The notes under the pieces were generated by a model. It made no database searches, had not been told where the DNA came from, and saw only the letters and a program-made list of their open reading frames with translations. DNA of 64,000 nt from Saccharum officinarum (Eukaryota; Streptophyta; Magnoliopsida; Poales; Poaceae): NCBI GenBank assembly GCA_020631735.1, contig CM036159.1, positions 94,784,656 through 94,848,655 on the forward strand, in the 5' to 3' direction. The position numbers and the translations under genes are program-made. Positions 9,953 through 20,978 of the stretch are shown in pieces. How positions within the stretch are numbered: the first letter of the stretch is position 1; every line of letters starts with the position of its first letter.

Positions 9953-12677
9953 TGTAACACCCTAAAATTTTGGATATTAAAAAAATAGGAAAATATGATT
10001 TTTATACAATTTTGTGACCATGCAAATTTAGAGTAATAATAATTTTTATTAACTTAAAATCAAATATAAGAGTAGAAACATGTTTGTGCATTCATGCTGT
10101 TGCATTTAAATTTTTGAGATGAGTGGTTTGATTCAAATTCAAAAGAGGATTCAAAATAATTTAAAAATGCTTTGAAATATTTGAAAAGGAAAAAAAGGGA
10201 ATTCTTTTCTCTTTTCGGTTTTCAGTCGGCAGCCCAACCCCCTCCCCCGCGGCCCGCTTGCCTTCCGAGACGAGCGGCCCATCTCCCGTCTACGCGCGCG
10301 GCCGCTCTCCCCTTCCCCGTTTTCCGCCTAGGCCGAGCCCATTCTCGCCCGCGGCCTGGCTCGCGCGCGCACCGCCTGCCTCTCGCACGCAATCACTGAC
10401 GAGTCGGCCCGTCCTTTGTTTCACTGACCGGTGGACCCCGCGCGTCAGGCGACATCTTCTTCCTCCCCAAGCCGCCGTCGAATCTCTCCTTTCCAAAACT
10501 ACCGAAGCCGAATCCTCCCCTCAATCTTCCCTTTCCTTCCTTGGAATCTCCTTCGGGCTATAAAAACCGAGCCCGTGATCTTTCCGCTCCATCCTATTTC
10601 GACGCAGAGCATTGGAACCATCCCGAGACGGCATTGCTCGGAGCACCGCCGTGACCACCCGCCATACCGAGCCGTGCGCCTTCTTTTGCTCCGTCCTCGG
10701 CTCCATTCTTGCGCGAGGTGAGATCGCCTTGCCTTGTACTCCATCCCGGTACTTTTTATTCGTCGAATAATGCTCGGTTTCGAGTTCTAGCGAACTCCGG
10801 CGATGGCGCCGCCGCGGACATGGTCGCCGGAGCATTTTCCCGGCCGGAGCGCCGCCCCGCTCGTCCCGATCCAATCTAAGCCGTTTATTTTGAATCCAAC
10901 GGATGTAAATGAAAGATACCGGTTCCGCTGTACATTTTGCTAAAGAGACCCTGTGTTTTTCAATTGTCTAACCCGCAGTCCAAAGCGTATTTTCGTATTG
11001 CGTAATATCCGTTTGAAAGCGTAGTTTGATCTCAGTTAATTCAAAATACGTTTTCAGCTATTTACAGTTATGCCACTGAGTTTGTTTTAGTCATAATTTA
11101 TTTGTTTTAACTCCGATTTGATCCGTTCAAATTGCGTTAGGTTTGTAATTAAGAGCTCTACATGTTAGTAGGACTGTTCAGTAGGTTTATGACAATTTAT
11201 TTTCGAGCTTGAATTAAAGTAATTACTTTTCTATAGGAAATCTTCGTAAATTCATAACTTTGTCGTTTTAGCTCCGTTTTTCGTGATCTTTGCGTCTGTG
11301 TGATCCTAGCGAGTTGTAGATTCGTTTTAAAAACTTTTTATCTTATTTTATTACTATTGATGTACTGTTCTAATTATAGTCTTGTTTATTTATGCATGAT
11401 TGTTCTGGATGAATGTTGTTGCTATTGTTGATCGAGTATAGACGGTGAGCAATTCGTTGGAGATCAGGAGTTTTACTACGAACAAGATCACCAGGACCAG
11501 TTTGAGCAAGGCAAGTATAGCATGGGATTATCCTTGTTGTCCTATTCACATTAAGCAAATAATATCATTATGCATATATTCCTTGTTAAGGATGACTTAG
11601 AGTTGATCTTATTCCTTGATACCTATTATACTGCGTGGATTAGTATTGCTAGTGCTCAACATGAACTATGATCATGTAACTTGACTAATGGAATATGCAA
11701 TAAACACTAAAAGATGATTTTATTACTGTTAAAGGGTACTAGAGCATGGGGTTACTTTGGTGCTCTTGTTACTCTCCATAAGGACTTATCTGTAAGCGAA
11801 AATCTGGGATTTACAGTACAACTGTGAGGGCTAAAATGGCTCTAGCTTTAGTCATATAGAAGGACCTTTTTTAGCTTGTTAGAGGTTACCCTTGTGGCGC
11901 AAATGGGATAGAGCAGACTGTGGATCCCTGCGTAGTTGAATCACACAGACTGACTTTGGAAACCTAGCAGCCCTAACTTGTTAGACGAACCTTCGAAAGA
12001 CTTTATAGTGTTTTCCTGCCTTCTCACCTTGGAAGTATTTTGGGAGTAATTAACCCGGGCATATGGGCAACATGACTCACAGTGAAAGTGTACAACCTCT
12101 GCAGAGTGTAAAACTGTTATAACAGTCGTGCTCACGGTCACGAGTGACCTTGGACCCTTATGGAATAGCGGATTATTAATAATGGATATGTTTTTGCTAT
12201 TCGTTAATCATTTCACATGGATCATATGTTTATTGTTACAGTGAGACACTTTGATATTATTGATATACTGAAATAATGCTAATTAAAAGCTACATGCTGA
12301 TAAACCTATGTTATGCCTTTGAGCCTCATGAACCCCGTGTTACACTTGTTGAGTACGAGATGTACTTATGCTTGTTTATTTTTCTTAATTGGATAAAAAT
12401 TCCGGATGGGTAACATATGGTGCAAGTAGTGACTACTTCTACTTCCCGGAAGATTACTAGACTTGCCGTCAACCAGTCAATGTGTCTGTGATTGGAGCTA
12501 CCACGAGAGTTTTTATATTTTACTTCCGCTACATTATTGTAAAGACTATGTGTTATTAATCATGATGTAATAACATTTGTGATGATACATCCTTTATAAT
12601 TTGTTAACTTATGTGTGATTGATCTCTAGGCACACTTAAGAGTATGCACTCCATTTGATCGTTAAATGGGTGTGACA
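9953..12677 (+). mobile_element. Solo LTR of a gypsy-type retrotransposon
   Basis: The segment begins TGTAACACCC and ends GGGTGTGACA, an inverted repeat with one mismatch. It is flanked by a perfect 5-bp target duplication ACAAT (9948-9952 and 12678-12682). It is 2725 bp and has no primer-binding site, internal coding region or second LTR, so it is what remains after recombination between two LTRs. The TGTAACACCC end and a GAGTAC/GTACTT stem at 12351-12367 relate it to the gypsy LTRs elsewhere in the window. Confidence 0.9.
10559..10565 (+). promoter_or_regulatory. TATA box of the solo LTR
   Basis: TATAAAA in the context GGGCTATAAAAACCGAGC follows a C-rich stretch. A donor-like GCGAG/GTGAGA follows at 10718. 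The promoter points toward the TNP2 gene that starts 40 bp past the LTR. Confidence 0.5.
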
Positions 12678-12716
12678 ACAATACCCGAGGTCCACAGTGT
12701 CATGATTTTACAGGTA

Positions 12717-14436
12717 ATGATGGAGAGGTCCTTTTGGATGTATAAGTTATCAAGACTAGATCCATCATACATACCCGAGATTCATAGTTTTATTGATGCC
12801 ACTAAGAACCATGCAAGGAGAACAAAGAAGACGCACATACATTGTCCATGCATGGACTGCAGAAATGTTGTTGTATTTGATGACACTCAACAAATCCTTT
12901 CTCATCTGGTCCGGCGAGGATTTATGAAGGATTACTTGATTTGGACAAAGCATGGCGAGGGTAGCTCTGCGTCTTATATAACTAAAAACCCTACGAACAT
13001 CGACGTCGATGGTCCAGATATGCTTGTTGGCAGGTTTCATTTCGTACACGAGACACAACAACCAGACGCCGATGGTCCAAATGCCGAACATGTTGTGGCA
13101 AATGTTCCTGATAATGGTTTCGTTGGAGGAAATGAAGGTGTTAGAATTAATGTCCTGTCAAATAATATGGCTACGGAAGATGTAGAATTCCTAGAGGCAA
13201 TGTTGCGTCGTCATGCGGAAGATCCATCAATGTTCTTCATGAAAGGTATGTAGGCCCTAATGAAGGCAGCAGAAGAGCCTTTGTACAATGAGTCTAAGGG
13301 TTGCACCAAAGAGTTCACGACGCTGCGGTCTATGCTAAAGTTGTTGGTGTGCAAAGCTAGGTATGATCTTTCTGATGCTGCCTTCGATGCGTTCTTAAGT
13401 ATTATCGCAGACATGCTTCCAAAGGAGAACAAAGTGCCTACTAACATGTACTATGCAAAGAAGCTAATCAGTCCACTGACGATGGGTGTTGAGAAGATCC
13501 ACGCGTGTAGAAATCATTGTATCCTATATCGAGGTGCTGATTATAAAGACTTGGATAGCTATCTAAATTGTGGTGCAAGTAGGTACAAGACGAATAAAGA
13601 CTACAGAGAGGAAGAGTGTGTTGCCTCCTTGTGTAAAGGAAAGAAGCGAAAGAGGACCCAACAGAAGACCTAGAAGAGTAGTTCAAAACCCACCAGCAAA
13701 GAAAAACAAGAAGTAGACTATTAGGCGCAGAAAAAGATTCCTACTTTGGTGATGTGATACCTGTCTGTAGTCGATCGATTGAGGTGTATGTTCACTAACC
13801 CAGAGGATGCAATTAAGGAACGCACCATCAAGATGTTGGCTTCTGGACCATCACGTTAGGTCACGACATGGCAAACCTATGACATTAGTGGCTTCACATA
13901 TTGTACCAAGTCCAAGGACAAAAAGAGCATGTCACAGAATAGTGGATCGAGTTTGATGTGACGCCTTACACTCTGAAACTGGTCAGGAAACTATATACTT
14001 TGGCTTCGTTGAGGACATATGGGAACTAGACTATGGTAAATTTTAAATCCCTGTGTTTCGATGTCAATGGGTTGAAGACAAACATATCACAGTGGACAAC
14101 TATGGGCTCAGAGTTCTTGATCTATGTAAGGTAGGCTACAAAGATGATCCGTGGATAATGGCTAACCATGCTACACAAGTCTTCTATGCTGAACAGATCC
14201 TTTCTCCCAATGAGAAGAAAAGTACTAACAAGCCGAAGCATGTAGTTTTTCCTAGAAAGCAACAAGCTATAGGAGTTGATAGTGTATCTGACCTGGATAA
14301 ATTTAACGAGTTCAGCGACATGTCTCTCTTTGTATATGACCATCCAGTAAAGATAAGGAATGTTGAGCGAAGCATCTCACAGAATTTGTTTCCCTGGGTG
14401 CGCCATGATGAACAAGGAAGAACAGTAAATGCCTAG
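12717..14436 (+). pseudogene. CACTA TNP2 transposase, internally deleted and interrupted
   Basis: The start at 12717 is chosen because MMERSFWMYK begins the usual TNP2 N-terminal domain (Transpos_assoc): YKLSRLDPSYIPEI, then HIHCPCMDCRN. After an in-frame TAG at 13251-13253 the frame continues with LYNESKGCTKEFTTLRSM and the start of the catalytic region (NMYYAKKLISPL, RGADYKDLDSYLNC) to 13673. Then the sequence jumps to downstream parts, LASGPSR and YDISGFTYCTKSKDKKS in shifted frames near 13830-13930, and ends in the DUF4216-like C-terminus (VDNYGLRVLDLCKVGYKDDP, 14053-14436). Most of the Transposase_21 catalytic core is therefore missing. In CACTA elements this protein cuts the terminal repeats; this copy cannot be active. 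Confidence 0.85.
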
Positions 14437-14892
14437 ATTATATTTGTCATTTGTCATGTAATCCATTTATGTTACAATGTGTACCTTATGCTACGTACCC
14501 TTGTCTGTTTCTGCATGTGAGACCCTATGCTTATTTCACCTTCATGCAATCTATTTCTATAATCTAGCTTGTATCATCTTTATCTGCAATCCCTAATGTA
14601 CCCTTAGCTAAACTCTAGCTTAATTAACCCTAAACCCTAGCTAAAAACTAACACAAATAAACAAGATATGAGGCATATATTCAATTTAAATCATTTTAAA
14701 TAAAGCTACATATAAAAGTTTCTCAAACATGGCATTTCATATTTTTAACATGAAGATCATCTCAAGAGAAACACCACAAACTTTTTTTTCACTAATTTTG
14801 GACCAATATTTCTTAAGATATGAATTTTTGAAGCTTTTAAACAATTTATGCAAACTCATTTAAAAAATAGAAACAAATTTGAAAATACATTA

Positions 14893-15055
14893 CTACAGGC
14901 GGTGGTCAATACAAACCACCTATAGAAATCATTTATACAGGCGGTGGCCAATACCAACCGCCTGTAGAAACATGTTTCTACAGGCGGTGGTCAATACCAA
15001 TCGCCTGTGGAAATCATTTCTACAGGCGATGGTCAATACCAACCGCCTATAGACA
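14893..15055. repeat. Internal CAGGCGGTGG/CCGCCTGTAG foldback repeats
   Basis: Four alternating units CTACAGGCGGTGGTCAATAC and CCAACCGCCTGTAGAAAT lie between the two CACTA genes. Position and sequence resemble the subterminal repeats, and a TATA box follows directly at 15065. Confidence 0.75.
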
Positions 15056-15064
15056 TGCTCACCC

Positions 15065-15071
15065 TATATAA
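15065..15071 (+). promoter_or_regulatory. Putative TATA box for the Transposase_24 gene
   Basis: TATATAA in CACCCTATATAAGAAAGGGC is followed by a GC-rich leader and a donor-like TCGTTGG/TGAGTT near 15194. The first coding exon starts at 15778, so a leader intron is likely. Confidence 0.45.
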
Positions 15072-15500
15072 GAAAGGGCCCGAGCCCTGAAAATTTCTAA
15101 GTGTTTGGCGGGCTAGTTTTTCGAATCGACGTCGTCAGGCTGCCGAAATCTCCACCTCCGCCGCGTCGGGCCTCCTCGCCACCGTCGTCTCGTTGGTGAG
15201 TTTTCTATGCCTCCTCTCTCCTCCTCTCTCTCTCTCTACGCATTGGTACGGTAGCGGAGGTGGTGCGGTGGCACAGGTGGTGCGGCGGTGGTGCGGTGGC
15301 AGAGGGGCGGTGGCGGGCGTAGGGGGTGGCTGAGGTGGTGCGGTGTGGCGACGGCGGTGCGGCGGTGGAGGTGGGGCGGTGGCGGGCGCTGGGGGCTGCA
15401 GACTGCGGAGGACTGCGGTGGCAGGGGCAAGCCGAGTTGTTGGGCTGGCCTGCGAGGTAGTGGGCAAGCCCAATTGCTTGACGACCTTTTTTTGCTTTGA

Positions 15501-15762
15501 AATTATTATTTCTTTATAAATATGCCTGATGTAATTACTATTTCTTTATGATGTAATTATTATTTATTTATAAATATATATGTGTGATGTAATTACTATT
15601 TCTTTATATATATATGTGTGATGTAATTACTATTTCTTTATAAATATATATGTGTGATGTAATTACTATTTCTTTATAAATATATGTGTGATGTAATTAC
15701 TATTTCTTTATAAATATACATGTGTGATTTAATTACTATTTCTTTATAAATATATATATGTA
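15501..15762. repeat. About 36-bp AT-rich tandem repeat
   Basis: Six or seven copies of ATGTAATTACTATTTCTTTA plus TAAATATATATGTGTG, with small length changes, lie in the presumed leader intron of the Transposase_24 gene. Confidence 0.85.
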
Positions 15763-15777
15763 TGTCAGATTTTCGCG

Positions 15778-18700
15778 ATGAGTTCTCCACGTTCCGACCA
15801 AGCACAAGGGTCCGAACATACGAAACAAGCCCCAGGGTCCGAACACACGGAACATGCCCCAGAATCCAACCCCACGGAGCAAGCACAAGGGACCCATGAA
15901 ACGCGCCAAGCTCTAGGGTCGTCCCACCCCACGGAGCAAGTAGAAGGGACCCACGAAATGGGCCAAGCATCAGGGGCTGCCACTCCTTCATATGAAAGCG
16001 TTAGCGACGACATGGAGCCTCCCGAAGTAAGGAAGGCTCGTCGTGAATTGGCACGTGAACCTGATTACAATCCACACGATGATGAGGTAAATTATACATC
16101 CATGATTTTCATGTTTGTATCTATATGTACCAATCGATAATTTATTGTATGTACCTTTTTTCATGAATAGGAGGTGTTATCTCAGTTCAAAGAGATTGTA
16201 GCTCAAGAAGAAGTGGCACACAAAGACGCACCGAGCCCGACCGAAACGACCATTGAGAGTTCAAGGAAAAGGAAGCGAAGTGACCGAAAGCGAGGTGACA
16301 AAGGACTAAACAGGTGGCCTGATGATACATATAGAATCTCAGAAGTGAGCTCGAAAGGACAGCCCTATCTTCTGAGGAAGCCCTACCTAAGTTTCGGAAC
16401 GTCCTTGGATTCTTAGTTAGGGACAATCTTGACATCACATGTCGACAGTGGAAAGATGTGTCAGATGCTGACAAGAAAAAAATTTGGGATAAGCTAGTGA
16501 CCAGATTTGTTTTACCTCGGGGCTCAGACAAACTTGTGAAGGAATATGTCATGAAGCAGTGGGCGATCATGTTCTGAAACTAGAGGTCCGAGATGAATAC
16601 CAAGTGGGCAAAGAAAGGGTTGGACCCAATAAAAAGGTACAAGATTATGACGGGCAGTGGGCGGTTTTTCTAGAGCAAAGGAGAGAGCCAGAGTTCGTAG
16701 CTCGGAGTGAAGCCAATACCGAGCTGGCAAAGAAGAACAAGTACCACACCACCTAGGCACAGGTGGTTACCAACGCTAGGTTCCCAAGTGGAGGCAAGAA
16801 GAGGCTGCCAAGAAAGCGGCAGGGTTGCCGACGCTGTCTGATCAACTTGGAGAAAGGACCGCAAATTAGATTCGTGCTCAGAAACCTAGGGAAACCAAGA
16901 CCGGTGTGTCTTTTGATGACCCGATGTTCGATGAAGCAGCAAAGAGCATATTTGCGGTGGCAGCTAAGCAGTAGGAAGGATTATTTAAGCAACGAAGAGA
17001 GAGGGACATCCTAACTGCTGGCCTAGGTAACCCCGTGCACCCTGGTCGTGTTCGAGGCATCTCATCGAAAGAAGGATGGAAAGAAGAATTCGGACCGGAG
17101 TGGGAGGGTGAGTACAAGAAACGTGATCGATACAAGGAAGAAATGAAAAGTTATTTTAAGGGGGAGGCAAAGAAAGACTTCCAAGAGATGATGTCCCAAA
17201 TTCTATCCGATCCTCCTCCAGCGTTGATGTAGCGTTTGGCGAGAGCGATGTCTGCTCAACAGATGAGCACTCAGACTCCCCAGATGCAGCTAGTCCCAAC
17301 AACACAATCGTTGGTGACACAGTGTACCACAACCATTCCAAGCAGTGTCGCGTCAATGGCATACAAGGTTCACTATCCAGTTGACGACATTGATAGGTCG
17401 GTGGCTTGCTCACTAGTCATAAGATATGGTATTAACAATCATCGTACAAGGGAAGTAGTTGTAGGCCTTGTGATCCCAGGACGCAAGTACCATGAGAGCG
17501 ACATTCTAGAAGACTACTGCAAGGTAGAAGTGTCGAAGGTCATCCAAGGATACGAGGACGACATGCTAGACATCCCCGGTCCCGAGGGCATTGAGAAACT
17601 CGGACAGGCTATCAAGAACTTCATCCTTTGGCCTCGACGAGATGTCTAGTTGAGTGAGCCACCACCATCCTCTCAAGCCCCGCCACTCACTTAGGACTCG
17701 TCAGCACCTGTCGATCCTTCTCCTAACCCACCATCGTCGTCGATCGTGGCTCCTATTGACCCCCCAACATCTTCGCCACCATTCAATTCTCCACCTTCAC
17801 CACCCAAAGATCCTGAACAAACAAGAGAGGCACCAGAGCGGCCGATGAAGAAATTTTCAGTACCCAAATTGGTTTCCCCCTTCGAGCAAAAGAAAAAGAA
17901 TGCCGGCACGGCCAAATTTTTATCAGGAATTGCACAAAGTCGCACTACACGTACCTTTGACTTGGCTGAGCATGAGAAGTTAGCAAAAAAGCCTAAGGTA
18001 ATTACCGTAAGTATTAGAAAGCTAACAATGGACGATTACAAAAATGTCCCTGATAAATACGTGCCTGGAAGGCCTCTACTAAAGTGGATACACTCAAGAA
18101 GATCCCAGCTGGTGTTAAAAGGCTGCATGACTGGTACATGAGAGCATTCTCTGTTGGCATCGACACCATCAATGTGTCTATACCACCAGCTGTATTTGTT
18201 AGTGGCAGACAAATGGCTGTTATTACCTTCGAGGACATGTGGTTGATAATGAACCTCCAAAGACTCGATGTACAGCTCGTAACAGTGTTTGCATTGTAAG
18301 TGTCACTCATACTAACACATGCATGTGTTATTTTTAGTGAGATGTATCAATTTTCAATATCTTACATGTACGTGTGCCTTGTAGAATACAATATGATCAG
18401 TAGAAGATGCGTTACGGTCTGAATCCTAATTCTAATGCCAGTCAAAGGGTTGGGTATTTGAACCCAATGAAAATATGTGAGGAGCAGCACACATTCAGAA
18501 TCGGGAATGATCATGAAGACTTACAGGGTATACAAGGTGAAGAACGGGAGAAGAAAATAACGGAACTTACGAAGGAGTTTGAAGCCAGATACGCCTTGTA
18601 CCTAGGACACGCAATGCTTCAGTTTCAACACTGGAAATCCATAATGGCCCCCTACAACTTTGGGTTAGTGTCAGTTTGCATATATCAAATTAATTATTTT

Positions 18701-19485
18701 AGTACACACATGCATCACATATATTTGATTCGTGCAGAGACCACTGGATCTGCTTCATGATTTTTTCTAGGTCTGTACAGGTGTTGGTATGTGACTCCGC
18801 AGATTACCCGATTACAAGTTATGGAACATTCATGAGGCACTTAGAGCTGTAAGTCGAGATTTTGTATGCATACTTTAATCGATGAGATGTTGAGAATAAC
18901 AAGGTGATTCTATTTGAGATTATAGGGCATATAGCTATTACAAGATTAAAGGTGGAAGGTGCGAGTCATCAACACAAGGGCAGCCATTGAAAATACATCA
19001 TAATTGGCCGGTACGTATAAAAATTTATGAATACATATCATACATGTACAATACATAGGACGATGTTGCAAGTAAATAACCACTTTCCCGTTATATAGTG
19101 CCACAACGAACCACCCGGATCGATCCACTGTGGATTCTACGTGTGCGAGTTCATGAGAGAGAACGAACGATACATCAAGAACCCTTCTAAGGTAATATAA
19201 GTAATAGTTATGTATGTATTTTTGACATTAAATTTGCAAATGTATTATCAAGTGTAAATATATGATGTTTATAAACCTCCTTTCCAGAAATTTGATGTAA
19301 AAAAGGTTAAGCACATGACAGAACGTGCTTTATACAACATAGTTGAGGACTTGTGCTCATTCATCTTGAAAGAAGTCATTCTATGTGATGGGAAATATCA
19401 CGATGCTTCCAGCGTCTTAGCACGTCCAGAGTATAGAATGCTCACAAATATTAGTAGGCTTCAACTTAGTCGAGACAATTATTAG
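15778..19485 (+). pseudogene. CACTA accessory gene: Transposase_24 (Ptta/En/Spm) with C-terminal Ulp1-like protease, multi-exon, frameshifted
   Basis: Exon 1 (15778-16086) encodes a low-complexity N-terminus with repeated EHTEHAP/GSHPTEQ-like units; a GTAAAT donor and an AATAG acceptor at 16170 join it in frame to exon 2. Exon 2 carries the Transposase_24 signature (GLNRWPDDTYRI, LVRDNLDITCRQWKDV, KKNKYH) but shifts frame near 16370-16410, 16575 and again later. A region with YPVDDIDRSVACSLV follows (17236-17649), then proline-rich sequence. The last exons look like a C48/Ulp1 peptidase: DHWICFMIF (about 18738), VLVCDSADYP (about 18785) and [15 protein letters not shown] (about 19120), supplying His, Asp and Cys. 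The gene ends at TAG 19483. Such fusions are typical of plant CACTA elements; this copy is broken. Confidence 0.75.
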
Positions 19486-19689
19486 ACAACGGGTGAAAAC
19501 TTTGATGTATATAATGTGTGATGTATATATACTCTTGTAACTTTATGTTTGTGAGCACGAAACTTTGATGTATATAAATGTATGTATGAAATATTTAAAT
19601 TGCATGTTGCTATATATTGGAACACCATCCAATAAGGTTTAGTAGTTCTAATATCAATGTATATATTTAATAATATAAAATATCCAACA

Positions 19690-19900
19690 TCACATGCGGG
19701 TTGCTTTTGAACCGCCCGCGGAAATCTATTTCACAGGCGGCTCACTTAGCGAAACTGCCTGTGTAAATGGGCCGCTTGTGTAAATGGATCATTACCAGCG
19801 GTTACTTAAGTGGAGCCGCGTGGAAAGGATTGTTCACAGGCAGTTCATAAAGCAACGGGCTGTGCTCTGGTCCTATTTCTACTGGCCTTCAGCGCAGGCG
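19690..19900. repeat. 3' subterminal repeats of the CACTA element
   Basis: Degenerate GAACCGCCCGCGGAAAT, CACAGGCGGCTCA, CAGCGGTTAC and CACAGGCAGTTCA units end in CCTATTTCTACTGG, the probable terminus near 19880-19888. Confidence 0.55.
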
Positions 19901-19901
19901 G

Positions 19902-20001
19902 NNNNNNNNNNNNNNNNNNNNNNNNNNNNNNNNNNNNNNNNNNNNNNNNNNNNNNNNNNNNNNNNNNNNNNNNNNNNNNNNNNNNNNNNNNNNNNNNNNN
20001 N
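19902..20001. other. Assembly gap (100 N) replacing the first 2.9 kb of the gypsy-1 5' LTR
   Basis: The base before the gap (19901) ends GGCGG, the same 5 bp that follow the 3' LTR (31481-31485). The first base after the gap aligns with about 30518 of the 3' LTR. The missing sequence should therefore be roughly 2.92 kb, not 100 bp. Confidence 0.8.
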
Positions 20002-20964
20002 TGATGATAAGCCAAAGAGCAGTCGGGCGGCCCGGGTACAAGTGGTTCCTGGCAAGCTCGCGACTTTTACCTGAATGGTTGACTCGGCGACCAACACCTC
20101 ACTTTAGCGGGTGAGTGAGGTTTGTGGAGGAATAACTTACCAGCTGGTTAATAATCGATTCGAATCGCCATCGTTCACTGGATAGTGAACACTTGACTTG
20201 AGCTACTTCATCGTAGTAATATTGATGGAACACTTAGACATTTATATGAATTATGACATAATGGAAGTTGTTAATGATCATTGGTTATCATTACCTGTTT
20301 AATTACATATTACCTTAGTATAGGTGCAAATGTAGTTGATAGGTTAATAAAGATTTAACTTGATGCAAAGCTTTTGTAAAGGTTTTTCTTAAATGCTAAA
20401 AATGCCTTTTGCAAATAAGTCAGCTATCCCACCAGAAAGCCTATCATGATTCCTTGGTGTCTTTTATTTCTGGTTTATGACGGGTAAGTCTAGCTGAGTA
20501 CCTTCTCGTACTCAGGGCTTTGTTCCCACTTGTTGCAGATGGACAGATGTACTATGGCTATTGTATCAACTGTCTCTATCCTGCGATGGGCGAAGCATAG
20601 GACCATGGGCAATGGTCATTCGTTACTTCTCGTCTGATGCTTTTGCTGGAGATGATCACAAGCTGGCACGTTATTCCAAAAATGTGGTGTGTGTGCGTGA
20701 TTTGAACTACCGCTTCCGCTACTTTTATTCAAACCTGGTTTGTAATAACTATGTTTAAACTCCGATGTATTTTATGCCGCGAACTTTTATGTAACTTATG
20801 ATGGTAACCGTAAACTTAGTACGATCTTGGCTGTTATGTGAAATGGTTTGAAATCCGTCGAGATTTCACGGACTACCGGGTTATACGGGCTTAAGTTTGT
20901 TAAATTGTCCTTCAGTTGGATGATTTTCCTACTTAATTTCGTATAATTGGGCGGTTCTATTACA
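20002..20964 (+). repeat. Gypsy-1 5' LTR, 3' portion only
   Basis: Matches 30518-31480 of the 3' LTR almost base for base and ends TTCTATTACA. The upstream part is hidden in the gap. Confidence 0.95.
20484..20514 (+). promoter_or_regulatory. Conserved 5' splice-site sequence and stem-loop in the LTR
   Basis: CGG/GTAAGTCTAGC is followed by TGAGTAC (20495-20501), loop CTTCTC and GTACTCA (20508-20514). The same arrangement occurs at 30999-31029, in gypsy-3 (63938-63968) and, on the minus strand, in both gypsy-2 LTRs, always with 11 nt from GT to the stem. Confidence 0.65.
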
Positions 20965-20966
20965 GC

Positions 20967-20978
20967 TGGCATCGGAGC
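20967..20978 (+). other. Gypsy-1 primer-binding site
   Basis: TGGCATCGGAGC, two bases after the LTR end, is a variant of the initiator-Met-tRNA complement TGGTATCAGAGC. Confidence 0.7.

Larger units (their letters stand above)
8863..19888 (+). mobile_element. Decayed CACTA transposon or composite, TNP2 plus Transposase_24/Ulp1 genes
   Basis: The left terminus reads TACTAATAGAAAAGAG (first C of CACTA changed) and the probable right terminus CCTATTTCTACTGG, a degenerate inverted match. CAGGCGG-type subterminal repeats lie inside both ends and also in the middle (14893-15055). Two genes on the plus strand encode TNP2-like and Transposase_24-like proteins, both broken. A solo LTR (9953-12677) is nested within it, and gypsy-1 is inserted just beyond its right end. 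No matching 3-bp target duplication is evident, so the boundaries are approximate; two fused elements are an alternative. Confidence 0.65.

Noticed and set aside
20484..20539. A mini-intron between the LTR donor and the following TTGTTGCAG
   Set aside because: Only about 53-56 nt, shorter than usual plant introns; distant acceptors before the ATGs fit better.
20967..20978. tRNA-like matches next to LTR ends
   Set aside because: Only 12-nt primer-binding sites; no tRNA cloverleaf is present anywhere I looked.
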